A stretch of DNA of 64,000 bases. Origin: Paenibacillus_V sp046244365 (lineage in GTDB: Bacteria; Bacillota; Bacilli; Paenibacillales; NBRC-103111). Shown piece by piece: positions 35,165-43,411 of this stretch. The position numbers were made by a program, and so were the translations under genes. The notes beneath the pieces were generated by a model. That model searched no databases, had not been told where the DNA came from, and was given only the letters and a program-made list of their open reading frames with translations. The number at the start of each line of letters is the position of its first letter. The first letter of the stretch is position 1. The stretch spans positions 4,712,001 through 4,776,000 of the forward strand of contig NZ_CP176395.1 in NCBI RefSeq assembly GCF_046244365.1, written 5' to 3'.

Positions 35165-36334
35165 TTACGAGATCGGCTTACATTTTTTCTTTCCCTGTAA
35201 ATAATCCTTAAAAACCAAAACAGCAACGACAATAAAGCTTATGCTAACCATCCTAAAGATTGAACCTACACTAATCCATTTCGCTACTATGCCTAGTGTA
35301 AATGCGCTTATTCCAACGCCGACATCGAAACTGGAGAAAAACGTTGCATTAGCGGCGCCACTTTTTTCTTTACTCACCTTCTGAACGGCCCACGTTTGTA
35401 GGGATGGCATGACGGTTCCATATCCAGCGCCAAATAGAATCGCGGCAACAATTAATTGAAAATCATTTGTTGCGTATGACAATACGATCATGGATAAAAA
35501 TCCCAGAACAGCTGAACTAATGATGATAGACCAAGGGCCTTTCCTGTCATACCATTTACCCGTAAATGGGCGAATTATCGTGGCCACAGTTGCATTAATA
35601 AGGTAAAACAGAAAAATGTGAGACAGCCCTTGTTGTTTACCGAATAGAACTAAGAAAGAAATAATGGCTCCAAAAGCAAGTGTACTTATCACCGCAAGCA
35701 ATGCAGGAAACCATGCCTCTTTTTCAAAAATCATAGGGAAGAATCGGAACGGTTGTTTCTCACCTTTTTCAGATTCTGGTGCGTGTGTGAATAAAAGTGT
35801 AATGACTGCCAATAGACTTATCATTGCAGACGACCAAATTAAAGCTACAAAGGAATAAGAATCGTATATATATAACCCTAAACTCGGGGCTATAATCGCT
35901 CCGACTGTTGTGGAAACGGAGAAATAACCCATGCCTTCCCCCAACCGCGTCTTAGGGATCAAATCAACCGCGATCGTGCTGTTAGCCGTTGTAGATCCCC
36001 CCCATGCAATGCCATGGAAGATTCGCAACAATAGAAACAGCCATACAAACTGGAGAAACGGATACAAGATTGTAAAAATCATTAAAGCTGCGCACGCGAT
36101 AATTGCCAGCGGCTTTCGCCGATTTCCTATTAAATAGTACCCGACAAAAGGCCTGATCAACACAGCGCCGACGGTAAAAAGTGATGTTACCAATCCTACT
36201 TGAACGGAAGATGCATTAATCGTTAACAGATAGGCTGGTAAAATGGGAAGCAGCATTTCAAACCCAATAAATACAAAAAAATTGCTCATAAACAACAGAA
36301 GAAATGATGCCGTAAATATATTTTTGTTCTCCAT
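35165..36334 (-). CDS. MFS efflux transporter, behind a putative attenuator
   Basis: 389 residues, twelve predicted membrane helices, DHA1-like. Motifs include RPFVGYYLIGNRRKPL (motif A-like) and LIPKTRLGEGMGYFSVSTTVG. Same subfamily as the transporter at 49298-50518. Its ribosome site GCGAGGAAAG is the 3' arm of a perfect 14-base hairpin, so translation should be blocked unless the hairpin opens. A 19-codon leader upstream supplies a plausible switch, which suggests an inducible antibiotic-efflux role. Confidence 0.9.
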   Translation of the reverse strand: MENKNIFTASFLLLFMSNFFVFIGFEMLLPILPAYLLTINASSVQVGLVTSLFTVGAVLIRPFVGYYLIGNRRKPLAIIACAALMIFTILYPFLQFVWLFLLLRIFHGIAWGGSTTANSTIAVDLIPKTRLGEGMGYFSVSTTVGAIIAPSLGLYIYDSYSFVALIWSSAMISLLAVITLLFTHAPESEKGEKQPFRFFPMIFEKEAWFPALLAVISTLAFGAIISFLVLFGKQQGLSHIFLFYLINATVATIIRPFTGKWYDRKGPWSIIISSAVLGFLSMIVLSYATNDFQLIVAAILFGAGYGTVMPSLQTWAVQKVSKEKSGAANATFFSSFDVGVGISAFTLGIVAKWISVGSIFRMVSISFIVVAVLVFKDYLQGKKKCKPIS

Positions 36335-36340
36335 AGTTAC

Positions 36341-36384
36341 TTTCCTCGCTTCTAAATTAGAATGTTAATCTAGAAGCGAGGAAA
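36341..36384 (-). promoter_or_regulatory. Ribosome-site-sequestering hairpin before the MFS gene
   Basis: Perfect 14-base arms TTTCCTCGCTTCTA (36341-36354) and TAGAAGCGAGGAAA (36371-36384) around a 16-base AT-rich loop. In the mRNA the 3' arm contains the Shine-Dalgarno of the MFS gene, and the 5' arm lies in codons 14-18 of the leader peptide. No T-run follows, so it acts on translation rather than transcription. Confidence 0.75.
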
Positions 36385-36424
36385 ACACGGAGACGTTTTT
36401 CAATTGTCTAAGCTTTTTAGACAA
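36365..36424 (-). CDS. Attenuator leader peptide of the MFS gene, 19 residues
   Basis: Reads MSKKLRQLKNVSVFSSLLD from a TTG, eight bases after GAGAGGG, with TAA in the loop of the sequestering hairpin. A ribosome stalled in the second half of this frame would cover the 5' arm at 36371-36384 and free the MFS ribosome site, the logic of ermC-type attenuators. The start codon is inside a second perfect hairpin. Confidence 0.6.
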   Translation of the reverse strand: MSKKLRQLKNVSVFSSLLD

Positions 36425-36427
36425 TTG
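36401..36427 (-). repeat. Leader start-region hairpin
   Basis: Perfect 11-base arms CAATTGTCTAA and TTAGACAATTG around five bases. It overlaps the leader's TTG codon and could modulate leader translation or act as a pausing hairpin. Confidence 0.65.
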
Positions 36428-36505
36428 ACTCACCCTCTCTATTTGTCTTTGCTAAATTGATGTCTTCACCATAAAGACATTCAACTTCCAACATGATATT
36501 TTAAC

Positions 36506-37693
36506 TTATTTCATTCGTTCTATCAAATTGTTCTCCCCCGTTTCGCCCGACAAGTAGTTCTCAATCAATTGCAAGTACACCTTTACCGTCGCCTCAAGCT
36601 CGCTGATCTCTACAAATTCCACGTCCGCGTGAGCCGAGCTTTGATCGGGGCCGTGACAAAGCGTCGGTATGCCGAGCTGAGACACGAATATTCCGGCATC
36701 GGTCACGATTTTCTTCCCGGCGAGCGGCAGCGGCCTGTTCTTTACTTGTCGTACGGCGTCAACCAGCGCTGCGACGGCGGGATCATGCTTATCGATCCTA
36801 TATCCGTCTCTAACCTTCGTCAATTTCACATCCAACGTAACGGCGAATCGGGCTGCGATCTTGTCAAGCTCCGTACGCAGCTCCCGCTCCACTTCCGAGA
36901 AAGTCGTTTGCGGGCCGTATCTCCGAACGCCGACCAGCTCGGCCCTGTTCGGATGCTGATTATAAAATTGACCGCTGTGGACCGAACCGATGAAGTATGA
37001 AGCGTAACCGATATCCTCGACATATTCTTGTTCGAGCCTTCGATTAAGCTCATTCAGGCTGTCGATAATGGCTGCCGTCACGTTGACCGGATGCGGGGTT
37101 CCCGGCACGGTATACAACTGGTGGCTCGGCTCCCCTTCCCGCCGGACGATAATCTCGAACGTTGCCGATCCGAACTGGGCGATCGTGCAGTCGGATGACG
37201 CCCCTTCCATCACTACGGCTGCGTCTGCCTTAAGCTCGACGTTCTCCGTCAATTCGATCAGATCTTCCCCATGACCGCCGGGGCTTTCGTGAAGGCTGTT
37301 GGCGACAATGATCATTTTGCCCGCCAATCGGGTGCCGCTGTCCCTCAGTACGCGGATCGCTTCCGCAATGCAGGCAAGCGACCCTTTCATGTCGCACGCC
37401 CCTCTGCCATAAACCCGTCCTTCTTTCACACAAGCGGGCTCATGAGCCAGCGGTACCGTATCCATATGTCCGTTGAAAAGCAAGGTTTTGCCTGGACCGT
37501 TGCCATAAACGGCAACCAAAGTCGGATTGCCCGGAACGAATTCGTATCGCTCCACATGACAGCCGACGCTGCGTAATAAAGCTTCGTATTTCTCCGCCAT
37601 CTCCCGTGTATCTCCTGTGGGACTCGCAATGCCAACCAACTCGAGCGTATCGGCAGTAATCCGTTCGGCGCTTACTTGATCCAGCAATGACAT
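36506..37693 (-). CDS. M20 family metallo-hydrolase (ArgE/DapE-like)
   Basis: 395 residues. FNGHMDTVP and YGRGACDMKGSLAC supply the first metal His and the bridging Asp; a late His in SSAHADVEFVE supplies another. The usual acidic pair (DEE) appears here as NSLHESPGGHGED, with one Glu followed by Ser, so one metal ligand may be replaced or the enzyme may belong to a variant clade. The dimerisation insert is normal (about 190-300). AAGGAG precedes the ATG at 37693. Divergent from the SDR gene at 37903. It could hydrolyse an N-acyl amino acid or dipeptide. Confidence 0.85.
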   Translation of the reverse strand: MSLLDQVSAERITADTLELVGIASPTGDTREMAEKYEALLRSVGCHVERYEFVPGNPTLVAVYGNGPGKTLLFNGHMDTVPLAHEPACVKEGRVYGRGACDMKGSLACIAEAIRVLRDSGTRLAGKMIIVANSLHESPGGHGEDLIELTENVELKADAAVVMEGASSDCTIAQFGSATFEIIVRREGEPSHQLYTVPGTPHPVNVTAAIIDSLNELNRRLEQEYVEDIGYASYFIGSVHSGQFYNQHPNRAELVGVRRYGPQTTFSEVERELRTELDKIAARFAVTLDVKLTKVRDGYRIDKHDPAVAALVDAVRQVKNRPLPLAGKKIVTDAGIFVSQLGIPTLCHGPDQSSAHADVEFVEISELEATVKVYLQLIENYLSGETGENNLIERMK

Positions 37694-37805
37694 TCGTTTC
37701 CAACTCCTTAGCATCCATCAGATTTCTTATAAATTCAAAATACGGATATTGATTTAAAATACAAAGCTATCGATTTCGAATGGTGCTACGACAGAAACAA
37801 ATCAA

Positions 37806-37857
37806 TTGACAAACGGACATCTTAACTTTTATAGTTTAATTGTTGAACTTGGTTCAA
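37806..37857 (+). promoter_or_regulatory. Promoter and palindromic operator of the SDR gene
   Basis: TTGACA (37806-37811), 18 bases, TATAGT (37830-37835). Immediately after it TTGAACttgGTTCAA (37843-37857) is a perfect palindrome with a three-base centre, overlying the expected transcription start. A repressor there would block initiation. Confidence 0.65.
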
Positions 37858-37902
37858 TATACAGAACCGTAAATCATGTATGAATCCCAAGGAGGAATAG
37901 CA

Positions 37903-38679
37903 ATGAGACTTAAAGGAAAACGCGCACTTGTAACCGGCGCCGCCCAGGGGATCGGCTTAGGAGTTGCCACCCGCTTCGTGCAAGAAGGTGCCAGCGTCAT
38001 TCTGCTCGATGTCCGCACCGACGAATTGGCTGCAGCAGCCGCGCAGCTGCAGCAATTAGACGTTCAGCCGCAACCCGAAGTAAGAAGCGTCGTTTGCGAT
38101 TTATCCGATCCGTCTCAGGTGGAACAGGCTGCCGATTTCAGCTGGAGCTGTTTCGGAGGGGTCGATATTCTGGTTAACAATGCCGGGATAGCGGTACGAG
38201 AGCCTTTCACCTCCATTTCGCTCGAGCGCTGGAGGAAAATAATCGACGTCAACCTGAACGGTACGTTCATCCTTAGCCAGAACATTTGCAAACGGATGAT
38301 CGAGGCCGGCATCCAAGGATCTGTCGTTAATATGGCCTCCAAAAACGGCTTGGCCGGCAGCGCCATGCTTGCGCACTACAACGCATCCAAAGGCGGCGTC
38401 GTGCTGCTGACGCAATCGATGGCCGTCGACTTGGCGCCGTACGGCATTCGCGTCAATGCGGTCGCGCCGGGCTTCATCGATACGCCTCTCGACCGCAAGC
38501 TGAAAGAAAGCCAAGCGGAAAGTCTCGTTCTAACCGAACGCACGCCGATGCGCCGTCTCGGTACCATTGAGGAAACCGCAAACGCTTTCCTGTTTCTCGC
38601 TTCCGACGAGGCCTCCTATATTACCGGCACGACGCTTGTCGTGGATGGAGGACATCTCGCAAACGCAGGCGATTTGTAA
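37903..38679 (+). CDS. SDR family oxidoreductase (classical)
   Basis: 258 residues. TGAAQGIG at the cofactor loop, an Asp after beta-2 (LLDVRTD, suggests NAD), NNAGIA, catalytic MASKNG and YNASK, and IRVNAVAPGFIDTPL. The ATG at 37903 follows AAGGAGG; the longer frame adds nine residues. Probably oxidises a sugar, polyol or hydroxy acid; its tight operator suggests substrate induction. Confidence 0.9.
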   Translation: MRLKGKRALVTGAAQGIGLGVATRFVQEGASVILLDVRTDELAAAAAQLQQLDVQPQPEVRSVVCDLSDPSQVEQAADFSWSCFGGVDILVNNAGIAVREPFTSISLERWRKIIDVNLNGTFILSQNICKRMIEAGIQGSVVNMASKNGLAGSAMLAHYNASKGGVVLLTQSMAVDLAPYGIRVNAVAPGFIDTPLDRKLKESQAESLVLTERTPMRRLGTIEETANAFLFLASDEASYITGTTLVVDGGHLANAGDL

Positions 38680-38705
38680 CAGCCGTTCCGGAAAGCAGTC
38701 ATGAT

Positions 38706-38737
38706 GAGCCTTAGAAGCGATTCTAAGGCTCTTTTTT
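38706..38737 (+). terminator. Terminator of the SDR gene
   Basis: GAGCCTTAGAA / TTCTAAGGCTC hairpin plus a run of six T, about 27 bases past the stop. It also separates the convergent exporter gene. Confidence 0.85.
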
Positions 38738-38760
38738 CTTTCAGCCAGCAGCCGGCGCTA

Positions 38761-40599
38761 CTACTCGAATTGCTTCGCATGCAGTCCGCTATAAAATCCC
38801 CCGGCCGCAAGCAATTGCTCGTGCGTGCCTCGCTCGATGATTTCGCCGCCGTGCAGCACAAGAATTTGATTCGCGTCGCGAATCGTGCTCAACCGGTGGG
38901 CGATTACGAAGCTGGTGCGCCCTTTCATAAGAGCAGCCATCGCCTGCTGAATATGCATTTCCGTACGCGTATCGATGCTGCTGGTCGCTTCGTCGAGAAT
39001 CAGTATCGACGGATCGGCCAAAATCGCCCGGGCGATCGTAATCAGTTGGCGCTGGCCGTGGCTCACATTGCCACCTTCGGCAGCAAGCGGCGTATCGTAG
39101 CCTTGCGGCAGCTTCATGATAAAATCGTCGGCTTTCGCCAGTCTGGCTGCTTCACGCATTTCCTCTTCCGTCGCATCGAGCCGACCGTAGCTTATATTCT
39201 CACGAATGGTACCGCTGAATAGATAAGCATCCTGCAATACGATACCGAGCATGCGGCGCAGACCGCTTTTGTCCCATGTGCGGATATCTTGCCCGTCAAT
39301 GGTAATCGAGCCGGATTCGATTTCGTAGAAACGGGTAAGCAGGTTGATGATCGTCGTTTTGCCGGCCCCGGTAGGTCCGACCAGCGCAACGACATCGCCC
39401 GGTTCCGCAATAAACGAAACGTTTCGCAGCGTCGGCGCTTCGCCATACCGAAACGTCACGCTCTTAAACGCCACTTCCCCTTTAACCGGGCCGGGTTGTA
39501 CAGCCTCCCCATCCCCTGCATACTCCGTCGCTTCGTCCAGCGTTTCGAACACGCGCTCGGCGCCGGCCATACCGGATTGAATCATGTTGTACTGATTGGC
39601 CAGATCGTTGATCGGGCCGCTGAACTGCCGCGAGTAGGCGAGAAAGCTGACGATGACGCCAATCGACGTATACCCGCGATAGGCCATCCAGCCGCCGGCG
39701 ACAGCAAGAACGATAAAGCTCACATGATTCATCATGTTCATGATCGGCCCCATCATCCCCGACAATATTTGCGCCCTCGTTCCTACAGCCGTCAGCCTTG
39801 CGTTGATCTCCTGAAACTGCTCCGCCGCTTTGTCTTCTCGATTGAACAGCTTTACGACTTTTTGCCCGGAAATCGTTTCCTCGGTAATCCCGTTCAATTC
39901 GCCCAAATGCTGCTGCTGCGCTTGAAAATGCCTCTTCGTCCGCTTCGCAATCTCTTTGGTGAGCAGCGTGACGAGAGGGATTGTGAAGAGCGCAATTCCA
40001 GTCAGCCAGCCGTTCAATAGCGCCATCATGATAAGGGAACCGGTGAGCATAAGCATGCTTGCGATCAGCTGCGGCAAGCTTTGGTTCAGCGTATTCGAAA
40101 CGTTCTCGATATCGTTCGTCGTCCTGCTTATCAGCTCGCCATGCGTTCGCTTGTCGAAAAACCGCAGAGGCAGCAGCTGCAAATGGGCGAACAAGTCGGT
40201 GCGCATATCCCGCACCGTACGTCCGGACACGCCTGCCATCACGTAAGCCTGCAGCCAAGTCACGACACTCGCGCCAGCGTAGACAGCTGCGAGGACGATG
40301 GACAGGCTCAGAAGTCCCTCCTTGTCGTGTGGAATGACATATCGGTCAATCGCCATACCGATCAAGTACGGCCCCGCAAGCGACATGGCCGTGCCGGCCG
40401 CAACGAGGACGATCACAGCGAACAGGCCTGTCCGCTGGCGGCGAATATACCGCCACACTCTCGTCAAAGCGGCTGCCGTATTTTGCGCTTTTCCTTTTGA
40501 GACTTCATCCGTTCTCCGTCTGCCGGGCACTCCGAGTGCGGCGGACAAATCTGCAGGATCGCCTTTTCCCCTTGCTAAGCCGCTATTCCGCTCGCTCAT
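38761..40599 (-). CDS. ABC exporter subunit with canonical Walker B (heterodimer half 1)
   Basis: 612 residues: N-terminal 60-residue tail, six-helix ABC_membrane domain (about 60-340), then an ATPase domain. Walker A GPTGAGKTT, Walker B with catalytic Glu (ILILDEATSSID), H-loop IAHRLSTI. Its signature is NVSHGQRQL instead of LSGGQ, as found in one half of heterodimeric exporters. The ATG overlaps the stop of the second half (ATGA) and follows GGAGG. It pairs with 40596-42329. Confidence 0.93.
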   Translation of the reverse strand: MSERNSGLARGKGDPADLSAALGVPGRRRTDEVSKGKAQNTAAALTRVWRYIRRQRTGLFAVIVLVAAGTAMSLAGPYLIGMAIDRYVIPHDKEGLLSLSIVLAAVYAGASVVTWLQAYVMAGVSGRTVRDMRTDLFAHLQLLPLRFFDKRTHGELISRTTNDIENVSNTLNQSLPQLIASMLMLTGSLIMMALLNGWLTGIALFTIPLVTLLTKEIAKRTKRHFQAQQQHLGELNGITEETISGQKVVKLFNREDKAAEQFQEINARLTAVGTRAQILSGMMGPIMNMMNHVSFIVLAVAGGWMAYRGYTSIGVIVSFLAYSRQFSGPINDLANQYNMIQSGMAGAERVFETLDEATEYAGDGEAVQPGPVKGEVAFKSVTFRYGEAPTLRNVSFIAEPGDVVALVGPTGAGKTTIINLLTRFYEIESGSITIDGQDIRTWDKSGLRRMLGIVLQDAYLFSGTIRENISYGRLDATEEEMREAARLAKADDFIMKLPQGYDTPLAAEGGNVSHGQRQLITIARAILADPSILILDEATSSIDTRTEMHIQQAMAALMKGRTSFVIAHRLSTIRDANQILVLHGGEIIERGTHEQLLAAGGFYSGLHAKQFE

Positions 40600-42329
40600 G
40601 TAGAAAGGTCCTCCTTCCATTCCTGAGAACGGTCGATTTCGCGATAGATGTCGCTCGTCAGCACCAGCTGCTCATGCGTACCCGAGGCGGCAACGCGCCC
40701 ATTCTCCAGCACGATGATCGTGTCGGCATCGCGGATCGAGGCGATGCGTTGTGCGATCACGATACACGTACTTTGCGTCATCAAGCGCCGCAACGAACTT
40801 CGAATGCGCGATTCCGTCGCCGTATCGACAGCGCTTGTGCTATCGTCAAGAATAAGGATGCGCGGACGCATCAGAAGCGCGCGGGCGATCGAGATCCGCT
40901 GCTTTTGGCCGCCCGACAAATTGACGCCGCGCTGGCCGAGCATCGTGTCATAACCTTCCGGCAATTGCGTAATGAAATCATGCGCATCCGCCGCTTCCGC
41001 CGCGGCTCTCACTTCTTCCTCGGAAGCGTCCGGCTTGCCGTACCGGATATTGTCGCGTATCGTACCGGTAAACAAAATCGCTTGCTGCAGCACCATGCCG
41101 ATCGATTTGCGCAAATGACGGGCGGCCATGTCGCGAACATCGATACCGTCGATCATCACTCGGCCGCCCGTTACGTCATACAGGCGCGGAATGAGGCTGG
41201 CAAGCGCCGACTTGCCCGAACCGGTCGCGCCGAGAATGCCTATCGTTCGTCCGGGTTTGACCGTAAAGGTGATATCCTGCAGCACCGGTTTGGACGAATC
41301 GGCGCCATAAGCAAAGCTGACGCGATCGAACGTCAACTCCCCTGCCCGGACCGCGTCAGTGACGGCGATTTCCGCATCGGCCATACCCGGATCGCTCTCC
41401 AGCACCTCATGGATACGATCGGCCGAAACTTGAGCGCGGGAAATGAGCGGCAGCATGCCGCCGATCCATATCAGCGACATCAACAGCTGCGCCAAATAAC
41501 TGAGAAAGGCGATCAAATCGCCAACCGGCATCGTGCCTGCCCATGTCTGAGCGCCGCCGAACCAAAGCGCGGCCACGGTGCCGAAGTTCAGCAAAAGCAT
41601 GAGCAGCGGCATGTTGACGGCGACGGTACGCGCCGCCTTTAATGCGGCTTCCAAATGGCTGCCGTTCGTACCTTCGAACCTTTGCCGTTCATAGCTGCCG
41701 CGAACGAACGCTTTCACGACGCGGATACCCGACAAATTTTCTTGTATGACCGTATTCAATCCGTCTAGCTTTTGCTGCATACGCGCATATTGCGGCAGCG
41801 AGATCCGGGCAACGGCATACAGCACGATAACCATCAGCGGCACTGTAAACAACAGGACGAGCGACAGCTTGGGACTGATCGCGATTGCCATCACGATGCT
41901 GCCGATAATGAGCCCGAGGCTCCGTACCAAGATGCGGAGCATCATTTGCACCGTGTTCTGCAGTTGCATGACGTCTCCCGTCAACCGGGTGATGAGCGTT
42001 CCGGATGTAAACCGGTCGAGACGCGCGAACGAGAACGTCTGTACCTTACGGAACAACCGCAGCCGCAAATCGGCGGCAAATCTTTGTGAAGCGATAGTCG
42101 AAAATACCGTGCAGCCTACGCCGCCGACAATTCCCACCAGAGCAACACTTATCATGACTAACCCTGTATTCCATATAGGCGAAAGCTCGCTCTTCATGAC
42201 GCCATCGTTGATGATGCTTGCCATCAGCTTCGGCTGCAGCAAATCCATACAGACCTCCAGCAGCATCAGCAGCGGAGCGAGCAACGTAAACGCCCAATAC
42301 GGTTTAAAAAACGATCGCAACTTCCACAA
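40596..42329 (-). CDS. ABC exporter subunit with degenerate Walker B (heterodimer half 2)
   Basis: 577 residues, TTG start after GGAGGG. Six-helix transmembrane domain followed by an ATPase domain with Walker A GATGSGKSA, good signature LSGGQKQR, but Walker B ILILDDSTSAVD, in which Asp replaces the catalytic Glu, and IAQRIASI in place of the H-loop His. So it supplies the functional signature while its partner supplies the functional Walker B: one active and one inactive site, as in BmrCD/TM287-288. Exports drugs, lipids or peptides; the cargo is unknown. Confidence 0.93.
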   Translation of the reverse strand: MWKLRSFFKPYWAFTLLAPLLMLLEVCMDLLQPKLMASIINDGVMKSELSPIWNTGLVMISVALVGIVGGVGCTVFSTIASQRFAADLRLRLFRKVQTFSFARLDRFTSGTLITRLTGDVMQLQNTVQMMLRILVRSLGLIIGSIVMAIAISPKLSLVLLFTVPLMVIVLYAVARISLPQYARMQQKLDGLNTVIQENLSGIRVVKAFVRGSYERQRFEGTNGSHLEAALKAARTVAVNMPLLMLLLNFGTVAALWFGGAQTWAGTMPVGDLIAFLSYLAQLLMSLIWIGGMLPLISRAQVSADRIHEVLESDPGMADAEIAVTDAVRAGELTFDRVSFAYGADSSKPVLQDITFTVKPGRTIGILGATGSGKSALASLIPRLYDVTGGRVMIDGIDVRDMAARHLRKSIGMVLQQAILFTGTIRDNIRYGKPDASEEEVRAAAEAADAHDFITQLPEGYDTMLGQRGVNLSGGQKQRISIARALLMRPRILILDDSTSAVDTATESRIRSSLRRLMTQSTCIVIAQRIASIRDADTIIVLENGRVAASGTHEQLVLTSDIYREIDRSQEWKEDLST

Positions 42330-42348
42330 AATTGCAGCCCTCCGCTAT

Positions 42349-42360
42349 TTAGTCGACTAA
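42349..42360. promoter_or_regulatory. Palindrome before the exporter operon
   Basis: TTAGTCGACTAA, a perfect 12-base palindrome followed by a partial copy (ACTATTTAACT), 20 bases before the TTG start. Possible operator for an unlinked MarR-type regulator. Confidence 0.35.
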
Positions 42361-42462
42361 CTATTTAACTCTTTTTGACCAAACTCGAAGAAGATCGTCC
42401 GCATCTTCGCTTCTTCAAGAAAGTAAGCTCGTGCAGCAACCGAATCTTCATTTATAGGTCCG

Positions 42463-42497
42463 ACGAAGAGCAAGGTTTTCCTTGCTCTTCGTCGGAG
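42463..42497. repeat. Perfect 15-base-pair hairpin after locus B import genes
   Basis: CGACGAAGAGCAAGG, TTTT, CCTTGCTCTTCGTCG. It lies 20-50 bases past the permease stop at 42516. It lacks the T-run of a standard terminator, so it may stabilise mRNA ends or act as a weak terminator. Confidence 0.6.
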
Positions 42498-42515
42498 ACC
42501 GCTGCCAAGTTCCAT

Positions 42516-43397
42516 TTACCCTTTAACCGAACCGACCAGCATCCCGGAAATAAAATATCGCTGCAAGAACGGATATACCAGCATAATGGGCAGTACTGTA
42601 ATCATCGTGATCGCCATCTTCAAGCCCTCCGGCGTAACCGTATTGGCGTTTGCGTTCATGGCCCCCGATTGCATCAGGCTCGCGTTGTTCGCGTTGGAAA
42701 GCGTTTGGTAGAGCACATACTGCAGCGTGAAGAGTTCGGGATTCATCGCATTGTACAGCTGCGTATCGATAAAGCTGTTCCACTGCCCCACCGCCGAAAA
42801 TAATACGACCGCGGCAATGACGGGCAGACAGAGCGGGAAAATAATCTTCCAAAATACCGTCAAATCGTTCGCCCCGTCCACGACCGCCGCTTCCTCCAGC
42901 GAATCCGGCAGGCTTTCAATGAAGGTTTTGATAAGGATCATGTTGAATACGCTGACGGCTGTCATGACGATATACACCCAGAACGTCTTGGAAAGATTCA
43001 GCTGAACGATGAGAACATACAGGGGAATCAGCCCGCTGGATAAATACATCGTAAACACAAAGAACTTGCGCCAAAAACGAACCGCTATCAAATCGTCCCT
43101 CGTCAAACAATAGGCCGCCATCGACGATACGAAAATCATGACGATCGGACCCAGAAGCGTTCTTCCGACGGAAATCAATATGCTGTGAAAGATAGCCGGA
43201 TCTTCAAACGCCTTCGCGTAAGCGTCAAGCGTAAAGCCCGCAGGGAACAACAGCAAGCCTTGGGGCAATTTGCTCGTTTCGCTGAGCGAGTAGCTGGCGA
43301 TATACAAGAAAGGAAAGAGCATGACAATCCCGACAATCGACATCCATACATAGTTGGCCGCATCAAAAAGCCGGTCGAACGCTGTTCTTTTTCTCAC
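42516..43397 (-). CDS. Carbohydrate ABC transporter permease, YtcP/LplC type (locus B)
   Basis: 293 residues, about six membrane helices, EAA loop DSLEEAAVVDGANDLTVFWK and the C-terminal PFLQRYFISGMLVGSVKG. It starts 14 bases after the LplB-type partner's stop. Partner and binding protein are encoded just upstream. Confidence 0.93.
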   Translation of the reverse strand: MRKRTAFDRLFDAANYVWMSIVGIVMLFPFLYIASYSLSETSKLPQGLLLFPAGFTLDAYAKAFEDPAIFHSILISVGRTLLGPIVMIFVSSMAAYCLTRDDLIAVRFWRKFFVFTMYLSSGLIPLYVLIVQLNLSKTFWVYIVMTAVSVFNMILIKTFIESLPDSLEEAAVVDGANDLTVFWKIIFPLCLPVIAAVVLFSAVGQWNSFIDTQLYNAMNPELFTLQYVLYQTLSNANNASLMQSGAMNANANTVTPEGLKMAITMITVLPIMLVYPFLQRYFISGMLVGSVKG

Positions 43398-43411
43398 GAC
43401 AGCTCCCCCCT

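Noticed and set aside
39289..40020. 243-codon plus-strand frame opposite exporter half 1
   Set aside because: Antisense shadow of conserved ABC sequence.
40497..41642. 381-codon plus-strand open frame opposite the ABC exporter
   Set aside because: Lies antisense to two clear ABC genes, has no ribosome site or recognisable motif, and its Arg/His/Gln-rich composition is that of a shadow frame.
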